A stretch of 64,000 bases of DNA. Source: Rhodoferax sediminis (GTDB lineage Bacteria; Pseudomonadota; Gammaproteobacteria; Burkholderiales; Burkholderiaceae_C). Shown here one piece after another: positions 46,055 to 53,704 of the stretch. Under the pieces are notes generated by a model. That model had not been told where the DNA came from, made no database searches, and saw nothing but the letters and a program-made list of their open reading frames with translations. Location: assembly GCF_006970865.1 (NCBI RefSeq), contig NZ_CP035503.1, forward strand, positions 1,873,001 to 1,937,000, written 5' to 3'. Numbering within the stretch: position 1 is the stretch's first letter; each line of letters opens with the position of its first letter. The translations under genes were made by a program, and so were the position numbers.

Positions 46055-46108
46055 CCTTGGGTTTTGCTGGATGGCTCCTGTGGCTGCTCAGTGAGGCAAA
46101 TCGCAAAC

Positions 46109-46196
46109 CAGTCCGGATAAGGTGTTTGCAGCGGATTCGCTGCAAAAGGTATTGCGGCCTTCGGGGTAAATCTCGGGGGTTGCAATAGCGGACTGG
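46109..46196 (+). promoter_or_regulatory. Structured 5' leader of rpsB (candidate autoregulatory element)
   Basis: A nested structure: outer arms CCAGTCCG (46109-46116) and CGGACTGG (46189-46196) are perfect complements 72 bases apart. Inside, TTTGCAGCG (46125-46133), loop GATT, CGCTGCAAA (46138-46146) forms a perfect 9-bp hairpin. It lies 28 bases before the rpsB ATG. In gammaproteobacteria S2 represses its own mRNA through a leader; an equivalent here is inference. Confidence 0.6.
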
Positions 46197-46224
46197 ATTT
46201 TAGACTCAACCTTTGGAGTTCATT

Positions 46225-46977
46225 ATGTCCGTCACCATGCGTGAAATGCTGGAAGCCGGTGTCCACTTCGGCCACCAAACGCGCTTCTGGAACCCGAAGA
46301 TGGCCCCGTATATCTTCGGCCATCGCAACAAAATCCACATCATCAACCTCGAAAAATCGCTGCCGATGTTCGAGGAAGCGGCCAAGTTCGTGCGCCAGCT
46401 GTCCGCCAACCGCGGCACGATCCTGATGGTCGGCACCAAGCGCCAGGCCCGCGACATCGTCGCGACGGAAGCCAAGCGCGCCGGCGTGCCCTATGTCGAC
46501 CAGCGCTGGCTCGGCGGCATGCTGACCAACTTCAAGACGGTCAAGACCTCGATCAAGCGCCTGAAGGACATGAAGGCCCAGCAGGAAGGCGGTCTGGATG
46601 CCATGAGCAAGAAAGAGCAGCTCATGTTTGCCCGCGAGATGGAAAAGCTCGAAAAAGACATCGGCGGCATTCAGGACATGACGGCCCTGCCGGACGCGAT
46701 CTTCGTGATCGACGTCGGCTATCACAAGATTGCCATTGCCGAAGCCAAGAAGCTCGGCATCCCGCTGATTGGCGTGGTGGATTCCAACCACTCCCCGGTG
46801 GGCATCGACTACGTGATCCCCGGTAACGACGACTCCTCCAAGGCGGTGCAGTTGTATGCCCGCGGCATCGCGGACGCGATCCTGGAAGGCCGTGCCAATG
46901 TCATGACCGACCTGGTGAAGGCGGTGTCGGCCGAGAGCGGCGACGAGTTTGTGGAAGTGAACGAAACGGCGGCTTGA
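46225..46977 (+). CDS. rpsB: 30S ribosomal protein S2
   Basis: A 250-residue S2 protein. Family landmarks: [22 protein letters not shown] at the N-terminus, [27 protein letters not shown] and the late [18 protein letters not shown] (46214-46217) precedes the ATG. It opens the rpsB-tsf-pyrH-frr supercluster. Its mRNA carries the long structured leader described above, and a terminator-like hairpin separates it from tsf. Confidence 0.99.
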   Translation: MSVTMREMLEAGVHFGHQTRFWNPKMAPYIFGHRNKIHIINLEKSLPMFEEAAKFVRQLSANRGTILMVGTKRQARDIVATEAKRAGVPYVDQRWLGGMLTNFKTVKTSIKRLKDMKAQQEGGLDAMSKKEQLMFAREMEKLEKDIGGIQDMTALPDAIFVIDVGYHKIAIAEAKKLGIPLIGVVDSNHSPVGIDYVIPGNDDSSKAVQLYARGIADAILEGRANVMTDLVKAVSAESGDEFVEVNETAA

Positions 46978-47014
46978 AGCGCGCCCCCCTGACGCGAACC
47001 GACGCGGAAAAAGT

Positions 47015-47039
47015 GGGGCTTCATGGCCCCCTTTTTTTT
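47015..47039 (+). terminator. Attenuator/terminator between rpsB and tsf
   Basis: GGGGC (47015-47019), loop TTCATG, GCCCC (47026-47030), then C and a run of eight T. This is a clear intrinsic terminator 38 bases after the rpsB stop, inside the operon. It would let S2 be made in excess of EF-Ts and downstream genes by partial termination. Confidence 0.75.
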
Positions 47040-47083
47040 AACTCCCTTTTGAATTGAATTGAACTGAAGCGACGGAGAAAAAA

Positions 47084-48007
47084 ATGGCTGCAATTACCGC
47101 AAGCATGGTGGCTGAACTTCGCGGCAAGACCGACGCACCGATGATGGAGTGCAAGAAGGCGCTGACGGAGGCCGAAGGCAACATGGAAAAGGCCGAAGAG
47201 CTGCTGCGCGTCAAGCTCGGCAACAAGGCCGGCAAGGCCGCCGCCCGCATCACGGCCGAAGGCGTGGTCGCCAGCTTTATCGAGGGCACCACGGGGGCCT
47301 TGCTCGAAGTCAATTGCGAAACCGACTTCGTGACCAAGAACGACAGCTTTCTGGCGCTGACCCGGGCTGCGGTCGAACTGATCGCCAAAAACAATCCGGC
47401 CGACGTGACGGCCCTGGGCGCGCTGGCCTACAGCCAGGACGGCTTTGGCCCGACGCTGGAAGACGTGCGCAAGGGGCTGATCGGCAAGATCGGCGAGAAC
47501 ATGAGCTTTCGCCGTTTCAAGCGCTTTGCCTCGGGCGCCAGGCTGGCCTCCTACGTGCACGGCACGCGCATCGGCGTGGTGGTGGAGTTCGAGGGCGATG
47601 AGGCCGCCGCCAAGGACGTTGCCATGCATGTGGCGGCCATGAAGCCGGTGGCCCTGTCCAGCGCCGATGTGCCCGCCGAGCTGGTGGCCAGGGAGCGCTC
47701 GGTAGCGGCCGCCAAGGCCGAAGAAGACAGGAAGACGGCAGAAGCCGCCGGCAAGCCCGTGCAGTCGGCCGAAATCGTTGCCAAACGGGTCGAAGGCGGC
47801 GTGCAGAAGTTCCTCAAGGAGGTGTCGCTGTACAACCAGGCGTTCGTCAAGAATGACAAGCAGTCGGTCGAGCAGATGCTGAAAGAGCGTGGCACCACGG
47901 TCAAGTCGTTCACGCTGTACGTGGTCGGCGAAGGCATCGAGAAAAAGGTGGACGACTTTGCCGCCGAGGTGGCGGCCCAGGTCGCCGCTGCCAAACAGGG
48001 CGCCTGA
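47084..48007 (+). CDS. tsf: Elongation factor Ts
   Basis: A 307-residue guanine-nucleotide exchange factor for EF-Tu. The N-terminal UBA-like helix region has [19 protein letters not shown], the CETDFV strand is in [12 protein letters not shown], and the coiled-coil follows. Length is within the usual range (about 290-310). GGAG precedes the ATG. It is the second gene of the cluster, after the rpsB attenuator. Confidence 0.98.
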   Translation: MAAITASMVAELRGKTDAPMMECKKALTEAEGNMEKAEELLRVKLGNKAGKAAARITAEGVVASFIEGTTGALLEVNCETDFVTKNDSFLALTRAAVELIAKNNPADVTALGALAYSQDGFGPTLEDVRKGLIGKIGENMSFRRFKRFASGARLASYVHGTRIGVVVEFEGDEAAAKDVAMHVAAMKPVALSSADVPAELVARERSVAAAKAEEDRKTAEAAGKPVQSAEIVAKRVEGGVQKFLKEVSLYNQAFVKNDKQSVEQMLKERGTTVKSFTLYVVGEGIEKKVDDFAAEVAAQVAAAKQGA

Positions 48008-48097
48008 GCGTCCTTTAAGCTTCGGACCCGATACTCGTCGGATCCGTGCCTGCGCTTTTACCCCGCTAAACTCACACCAACCCAAGGAGCCCCCCAC

Positions 48098-48820
48098 ATG
48101 CCCGACGCCAAACCAGCCCACAAGCGCATCTTGTTGAAGCTGTCCGGCGAGGCCCTGATGGGGGACGACGCGTTCGGCATCAACCGCGCCACCATCGTTC
48201 GCATGGTGGAAGAAATCGCCGAAGTGACTCGTCTGGGTGTGGAGGTGGCGGTGGTGATTGGTGGTGGCAACATTTTTCGCGGTGTGGCTGGGGGTTCGGT
48301 CGGCATGGACCGCGCCACGGCCGACTACATGGGCATGCTGGCCACCGTGATGAATGCGCTGGCGCTGGCCGATACCATGAACAAGGCCGGGTTGACGGCG
48401 CGCGTGATGTCCGCCATCGCCATCGAGCAGGTGGTGGAGCCCTACGTGCGGCCCAAGGCGTTGCAGTACCTGGAAGAGGGCAAGGTGGTGATTTTTGCCG
48501 CCGGCACGGGCAATCCCTTTTTCACCACCGATACCGCTGCGGCACTGCGCGGCGCGGAGATCGGCGCGGAACTGGTGCTCAAGGCCACCAAGGTGGACGG
48601 GGTGTACACGGCGGACCCGAAAAAGGATCCAGGCGCCACCCGCTATACGAAAATATCGTTCGACGAGGCGATCGCAAAAAATCTGGGCATTCTGGACGCC
48701 ACGGCGTTTGCGCTGTGCCGCGATCAGAAGCTGCCCATCAAGGTGTTCTCCATTTTCAAACACGGTGCGCTCAAGCGGGTGGTGATGGGAGAAGATGAAG
48801 GAACGCTGGTGTATGTCTGA
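48098..48820 (+). CDS. pyrH: Uridylate kinase (UMP kinase)
   Basis: A 240-residue hexameric kinase of the amino-acid-kinase fold that phosphorylates UMP. It shows [25 protein letters not shown], and the late [13 protein letters not shown] loop for substrate. AAGGAG precedes the ATG. It is the third gene of the cluster, 90 bases after tsf and 10 bases before frr. Confidence 0.98.
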   Translation: MPDAKPAHKRILLKLSGEALMGDDAFGINRATIVRMVEEIAEVTRLGVEVAVVIGGGNIFRGVAGGSVGMDRATADYMGMLATVMNALALADTMNKAGLTARVMSAIAIEQVVEPYVRPKALQYLEEGKVVIFAAGTGNPFFTTDTAAALRGAEIGAELVLKATKVDGVYTADPKKDPGATRYTKISFDEAIAKNLGILDATAFALCRDQKLPIKVFSIFKHGALKRVVMGEDEGTLVYV

Positions 48821-48830
48821 GGAGAGAAAC

Positions 48831-49391
48831 ATGACAATTGCCGACATCAGGAAGACGACGGAAGCGAAGATGGATCAGTCCATTGGCGCATTCAAAAGCA
48901 ATCTCACCAAGATACGCACGGGACGGGCCAACCCCGCCCTGCTGGATACCCTGCAGATCGACTACTACGGCACCCTGATGCCGATCAACCAGGTGGCCAA
49001 TGTGTCGCTGCTGGATTCGCGCACCATCAGCATCCAGCCCTGGGAAAAGGGCATGGGTGCCAAGATCGAGAAAGCGATCCGCGAGAGCGACCTGGGCCTG
49101 AACCCCGCGTCCATGGGCGACCTGATTCGCGTGCCGATGCCGCCCATGAGCGAAGAGCGCCGCAAGGAACTCACCAAAGTGGTCAAGAGCGAGGGCGAGG
49201 GTGCCAAGATCGCGGTGCGCAACCTGCGCCGCGATGGCAACGAAGCGGTCAAGAAGCTGGTAAAAGACAAACTGGCGTCCGAGGACGACCAGAAGCGGGC
49301 CGAGGCCGAGATCCAGAAGGTGACCGACCGGCACATCGCCGAGATCGACCAGCTGGTGGCGGCCAAGGAACAGGACATCATGGCGGTATAA
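48831..49391 (+). CDS. frr: Ribosome recycling factor
   Basis: A 186-residue tRNA-mimicking protein that splits post-termination ribosomes with EF-G. Typical segments: [17 protein letters not shown]-type [18 protein letters not shown], and [15 protein letters not shown]. The ATG at 48831 follows GAGGAGAG, which rules out an upstream in-frame ATG at 48795 inside pyrH. A GC-rich repeat-like spacer separates it from uppS. Confidence 0.98.
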   Translation: MTIADIRKTTEAKMDQSIGAFKSNLTKIRTGRANPALLDTLQIDYYGTLMPINQVANVSLLDSRTISIQPWEKGMGAKIEKAIRESDLGLNPASMGDLIRVPMPPMSEERRKELTKVVKSEGEGAKIAVRNLRRDGNEAVKKLVKDKLASEDDQKRAEAEIQKVTDRHIAEIDQLVAAKEQDIMAV

Positions 49392-49494
49392 CGGTGCCCC
49401 CACGCTTGCCACTCCGTGTGCTGCGCTGCCCCCCGCAGGGGCTCTCGCGCCTTGGGGCGGCCCGGCGGCGCTCCTGCCCGACCCGCACCACACC
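49392..49494. repeat. GC-rich spacer element between frr and uppS
   Basis: This 103-base spacer is almost entirely G and C runs: a CCCCCCGCAGGGG-type hairpin, then CGCGCCTTGGGGCGG and CCCGGCGGCGC. The composition is quite unlike the flanking codons. I associate this sequence type with intergenic repeats in comamonad genomes, but only one copy is in the window, so repetition cannot be shown here. It lies inside an operon and could fold stably in the mRNA. Confidence 0.45.
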
Positions 49495-50217
49495 ATGAGC
49501 CAGGTACCTCACCACATCGCCATCGTGATGGACGGGAACGGCCGCTGGGCGACGCGCCGGTATCTGCCACGCGTGGCCGGTCACAAGCAGGGTGTCGATG
49601 CATTGAATCGCTGCGTCAGGGCCTGTGCGGCCAGGGGCGTAGCGGTGCTCACCGTCTTTGCGTTTTCTTCCGAGAACTGGAATCGACCGGTCGAGGAAGT
49701 GTCGGGCTTGATGGAGTTGCTGGCCATGGCCCTGAGCCGGGAAGTGCCCAAGCTCAAGGCCGAGGGGGTACAGCTGCATTTCGTGGGCGAGCGTGCCGGC
49801 CTGTCCGACAAGGTCAGCGCGGGTCTGGCCCAGGCCGAGGCCGCAACAAAGCACAACACGCGGCTGGTGCTCAACGTCTGTTTCAACTATGGCGGCCGCT
49901 GGGACATCGCCCAGGCCGCAGCCCGGCTCGCGGCGCAGGGGCAGCCCTTGACGGAGGCCAGTCTTGACAGCGCGATGGCGCTGGCGCACGTGCCGGATCC
50001 GGACTTGCTGATCCGCACCGGCGGCGAGCAGCGCATCAGCAACTTTCTGCTGTGGCAGGCGGCGTACTCCGAACTTTATTTCAGTGACAGCCTGTGGCCC
50101 GAGTTTGACGAAGCCGAGCTCGATGCCGCGATTGCCGCGTTCAACCGGCGCGAGCGCCGCTTTGGCAAGACTTCCGCGCAGCTCGCCGGTGTGGCGAACG
50201 CGCAGAAGGTGGCCTGA
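49495..50217 (+). CDS. uppS: Isoprenyl transferase (undecaprenyl diphosphate synthase)
   Basis: A 240-residue cis-prenyltransferase building the C55 lipid carrier for peptidoglycan and O-antigen. The catalytic HIAIVMDGNGRWA places Asp13. The FAFSSENWNRP strand, LVLNVCFNYGGRWDI and the IRTGGEQRISNFLLWQAAYSEL motif are intact. It begins the envelope-lipid part of the cluster and is followed 9 bases later by cdsA. Confidence 0.97.
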   Translation: MSQVPHHIAIVMDGNGRWATRRYLPRVAGHKQGVDALNRCVRACAARGVAVLTVFAFSSENWNRPVEEVSGLMELLAMALSREVPKLKAEGVQLHFVGERAGLSDKVSAGLAQAEAATKHNTRLVLNVCFNYGGRWDIAQAAARLAAQGQPLTEASLDSAMALAHVPDPDLLIRTGGEQRISNFLLWQAAYSELYFSDSLWPEFDEAELDAAIAAFNRRERRFGKTSAQLAGVANAQKVA

Positions 50218-50226
50218 AGAAGCCTC

Positions 50227-51072
50227 ATGCTCAAACAGCGCGTCATCACCGCCCTGGTCTTGCTGGCCATTCTGCTGCCGGCCCTGTTTTACCCCTCGCC
50301 CGACCCGTTTTGCGCCATCACGCTGGTGTTGATCGCGGCCGGCGCGTGGGAATGGGGGCGCCTCAATGACTGCAGTAACCCACTGGCCTGGCTGCTGGGC
50401 GCAGCCTGTGTGCTTTTGTGCATTGGCAGCTGGGCTTTCGGCCTGTTGTCCATGCCGACGCCCTGGTTGTGGCGCTTTGTCGGCGCGGCGTGGGTGCTGG
50501 CGGGTGCGTGGCTGTTGCGTACCGGCGTGGCAGGCTGGCCGCGTATTGCGAGGCCCATCCGGCTCGTCGGCGGGCTCGCTGCCGTATGGCTGGCCTGGCT
50601 GGCGATGGCCCAGGCGCGCGTGATCGGCATCAACTTCCTGTTGTCCATCCTGCTGCTGGTCTGGGTCGCTGACATCTTTGCGTATTTTGCCGGACGGGCC
50701 TTCGGCACCCGCTTCACCCGGGGCAAGCTGGCTCCTGCCATTAGTCCGGGCAAGAGCTGGGAGGGGGTCTGGGGCGGCATGGCCGGAGTGGTCTTGCTGG
50801 CCGCCCTTTGGGTCTGGGCCGATGCGGCGTGGCAGGCGCCGGTGGCCAGCTTGTACAGCCGCCTGATCAGCATGGGCTGGTGGGTGCTGCTGCCCGCGGT
50901 TTTGTTCATGGCGGCCATGAGCGTGGTCGGCGACCTCGTGGAGTCGCTCATCAAGCGCAGCGCGGGCGTCAAGGACAGCAGCCGCCTGCTGCCTGGCCAC
51001 GGCGGCGTGCTGGACCGGGTGGATGCCTTGCTGCCGACCCTGCCGCTGGCCATGATGCTGATCTCCTGGTGA
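50227..51072 (+). CDS. cdsA: Phosphatidate cytidylyltransferase
   Basis: A 281-residue membrane enzyme that makes CDP-diacylglycerol. Six or more hydrophobic segments are visible. The C-terminal signature DLVESLIKRSAGVKDSSRLLPGHGG (split here by the S-x-x-K/D block) carries the conserved Lys and Asp residues. It lies between uppS and dxr with short spacers, as in most betaproteobacteria. Confidence 0.95.
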   Translation: MLKQRVITALVLLAILLPALFYPSPDPFCAITLVLIAAGAWEWGRLNDCSNPLAWLLGAACVLLCIGSWAFGLLSMPTPWLWRFVGAAWVLAGAWLLRTGVAGWPRIARPIRLVGGLAAVWLAWLAMAQARVIGINFLLSILLLVWVADIFAYFAGRAFGTRFTRGKLAPAISPGKSWEGVWGGMAGVVLLAALWVWADAAWQAPVASLYSRLISMGWWVLLPAVLFMAAMSVVGDLVESLIKRSAGVKDSSRLLPGHGGVLDRVDALLPTLPLAMMLISW

Positions 51073-51077
51073 CGGCC

Positions 51078-52268
51078 ATGAAGCAGCGCGTTACCGTTCT
51101 AGGGTCGACCGGCTCCATCGGCACCAACACGCTCGATGTGATGGCCCGGCACCCGGACCGGTTCGAGGTGTTTGCGCTCACTGCGGCGACCCGGGTCGAC
51201 CTGATGCTGCAGCAGTGCGTACAGTTCAAGCCCCGGTTTGCCGTGATGGCCAGCGCCCCGCATGGCCGGGAGCTGGCTCAAAAAATCAAGGCAAATGGGC
51301 TTGCAATCGAGGTGTTGTCTGGGCCTGATGCAATTAAATTGATAGCGTCCCATGAATTGACCGATACCGTCATGGCCGCCATCGTCGGGGCCGCCGGATT
51401 GGCCTCCTGCCTCGCTGCGGCCAGGGCGGGCAAGCGCCTGCTGCTGGCGAACAAGGAGGCGCTGGTGGTGGGTGGCGATGTTTTCATGCGGGCGGTCAGG
51501 GAGGGTGGGGCGACGCTGTTGCCGATCGACAGCGAGCATTCCGCCATCTTTCAGTCGTTGCCCGAAGACCCCGCCAGCTGGCCGCAACGGGTCGAGAAAA
51601 TTATCCTCACCTCGTCTGGCGGACCGTTTCGCACGCGCGAGCCGGCGACGCTGGCGGGCGTCACGCCCGACGAGGCCTGCGCGCATCCGAACTGGGTCAT
51701 GGGGCGCAAGATCTCGGTGGATTCGGCCACCATGATGAACAAGGCACTCGAAGTCATCGAGGCGCGCTACCTGTTCGACATGCCGGCGCAGCAGATTGAG
51801 GTGGTGATTCACCCGCAAAGCGTGATTCACTCCATGGTGCAGTACCGCGATGCCTCGATCGTGGCCCAGCTTGGCACGCCCGATATGCGGGTGCCGATCG
51901 CCTATGGCCTGGCCTGGCCCGAGCGCATCGCCTCGGGCGCCCAGGCGCTCGACTTCAGGACGCTGTCGGGCATGACCTTCGAGTCATTTGAGACACAGGG
52001 GCACCGGGACCGTTTTCCTGGCCTGCAGCTTGCGTGGGAGGCGCTGCGCGCGCCGGCAGGCGCTTGCGCCACGCTGAATGCGGCCAATGAGGTTGCCGTG
52101 GCGGCCTTTCTGGACAAACGCATCCGGTTCGATCAGATTCACCATATCAATCTTGAAACTTTGCAAGCTGTTACGACCTCCGTACCCCAGACGCTGGATG
52201 ATCTGCTGGCGCTTGATGCGCGCGCGCGCGCAGCCGCGCAGCGCGTCGTGGCGCGCATGGAAACATGA
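51078..52268 (+). CDS. dxr: 1-deoxy-D-xylulose 5-phosphate reductoisomerase
   Basis: A 396-residue NADPH enzyme committing DXP to the MEP pathway; IspD and IspF at 26.6-27.7 kb act downstream of it. The N-terminal GSTGSIGTNTLDVM loop binds NADPH, and the metal/substrate residues lie in LLPIDSEHSAIFQSL and the flexible GRKISVDSATMMNKALEVIEA region. A low-GC patch near 51300-51350 (AATTAAATTGATAGCG) resembles a decayed dispersed element but lacks the GGGCT partner. The start ATG is 5 bases after the cdsA stop. Confidence 0.97.
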   Translation: MKQRVTVLGSTGSIGTNTLDVMARHPDRFEVFALTAATRVDLMLQQCVQFKPRFAVMASAPHGRELAQKIKANGLAIEVLSGPDAIKLIASHELTDTVMAAIVGAAGLASCLAAARAGKRLLLANKEALVVGGDVFMRAVREGGATLLPIDSEHSAIFQSLPEDPASWPQRVEKIILTSSGGPFRTREPATLAGVTPDEACAHPNWVMGRKISVDSATMMNKALEVIEARYLFDMPAQQIEVVIHPQSVIHSMVQYRDASIVAQLGTPDMRVPIAYGLAWPERIASGAQALDFRTLSGMTFESFETQGHRDRFPGLQLAWEALRAPAGACATLNAANEVAVAAFLDKRIRFDQIHHINLETLQAVTTSVPQTLDDLLALDARARAAAQRVVARMET

Positions 52269-52286
52269 CATGTTGAAAGGTGGCGC

Positions 52287-53660
52287 ATGCTGACCCTTGT
52301 TGCTTTTTTGGTGGCCCTGGGCCTGCTGATTGCAGTGCATGAATACGGGCATTACCGGGTGGCCGTGGCGTGTGGCGTCAAGGTGCTGCGCTTTTCGATT
52401 GGTTTTGGCACGACGCTGTTTCGCTGGCAGCCGAAGCATCAAAAGCATGGGCAATCGACGGAGTTCGTGATCGGCGCCTTTCCGGTGGGCGGCTACGTCA
52501 AGATGCTCGACGAGCGCGAGGCCCCGGTCGCGCCCGGGGAGCGGCACCTGGCGTTCAACACCCAGCCTCTGCGCGCGCGCGCCGCCATCGTCGCGGCCGG
52601 CCCGATCGCCAACCTGTTGCTGGCGGTGTTGCTGTACTCGGCGGTCAGCTGGTACGGGCAGGAGGAGCCCAAGGCCGTGCTGGGCAGTCCTGTGGCGGGC
52701 TCCGTCGCTGCGCAGGCAGGCTTGCAGGGCGGCGAGCTGGTGCAGCGCGCCGGCTTTGAGGATGGCACGCTGGAGCCGGTGCGTTCGTTCGAATCCCTGA
52801 ACTGGCTGCTGACCCGGGGCGCCCTGGACGGACGCGACGTGCGCCTTGAACTGGCAGGCCCGGACGGCGCCCCGGCGCACGACGTTGTACTGCCACTCAG
52901 CCGGCTGGATACGAAAGAGGCCGATGCCCAGTTGCTGCACAAGGTCGGTCTGGTAGCGCCGTGGACCCGCCCCGTGCTGGGCGACGTGATGGCCGGTGGT
53001 GCGGCCGAAAAATCAGGTTTGCGCAAGGGCGATGTGGTTGTCGCGGTTGGCGCGACACGCATCGTTGACGGACGCCAGTTGCGCGACGTGATTCGGGCGT
53101 CGGTGCGGGACTCGCAGCCGCTGGCGCAGGCGTGGCGGGTGGAGCGCGACAACAAGACCGTGGTGCTCAGCGTGCTGCCGCAAGTGGTGCAGGACGGCGC
53201 AGTTGCGGTCGGGAAAATCGGGGCCTACGTGGGGGCACCTCCTGAATTCGTCACGGTCCGGTATGGACCGCTCGACGGCTTGTGGCGTGGGGTCACGCGC
53301 ACCTGGGAGGTGTCTGCGTTGACGCTGCGCATGATGGGCAAGATGGTGATTGGCGAGGCCTCGCTCAAGAATCTGAGCGGGCCGCTGACCATTGCCGACT
53401 ACGCCGGCAAGTCCGCCAGCCTGGGGCTTTCGCAATACCTGGTGTTCCTGGCCCTGATCAGCGTCAGCCTGGGTGTGCTCAACCTGCTGCCGCTGCCCGT
53501 TCTCGATGGCGGGCACCTGATGTATTATCTTTGGGAAGGCGTGACGGGTAAGAGCGTGTCGCAGGCATGGATGGGACGGTTGCAGCGCGGTGGTGTTGCC
53601 GTGCTGCTGCTCATGATGTCGATTGCGCTGTTCAATGACGTTACCCGCATCTTTGGTTAA
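52287..53660 (+). CDS. rseP: Site-2 protease RseP
   Basis: A 457-residue inner-membrane zinc metalloprotease that cleaves the anti-sigma factor in the envelope stress response. The zinc motif is VHEYGH in the first helix, and the second metal ligand is in LNLLPLPVLDGGHL near the C-terminus. Two PDZ domains lie between (about 110-310, with KSGLRKGDVVVAVG in the second). A ribosome-binding tract (AAAGGTGG) precedes the ATG. It sits directly before bamA, linking proteolysis to outer-membrane assembly. Confidence 0.96.
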   Translation: MLTLVAFLVALGLLIAVHEYGHYRVAVACGVKVLRFSIGFGTTLFRWQPKHQKHGQSTEFVIGAFPVGGYVKMLDEREAPVAPGERHLAFNTQPLRARAAIVAAGPIANLLLAVLLYSAVSWYGQEEPKAVLGSPVAGSVAAQAGLQGGELVQRAGFEDGTLEPVRSFESLNWLLTRGALDGRDVRLELAGPDGAPAHDVVLPLSRLDTKEADAQLLHKVGLVAPWTRPVLGDVMAGGAAEKSGLRKGDVVVAVGATRIVDGRQLRDVIRASVRDSQPLAQAWRVERDNKTVVLSVLPQVVQDGAVAVGKIGAYVGAPPEFVTVRYGPLDGLWRGVTRTWEVSALTLRMMGKMVIGEASLKNLSGPLTIADYAGKSASLGLSQYLVFLALISVSLGVLNLLPLPVLDGGHLMYYLWEGVTGKSVSQAWMGRLQRGGVAVLLLMMSIALFNDVTRIFG

Positions 53661-53704
53661 CTACACGCCGGCTCCCCTGAGCAGCGTCGGCATCACCTTC
53701 ATTC

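Noticed and set aside
51290..51355. Low-GC patch in dxr (TTAAATTGATAGCG), considered as a ninth dispersed-element copy.
   Set aside because: The left arm matches, but no GGGCT occurs 19 bases downstream in either orientation; at most a decayed copy.
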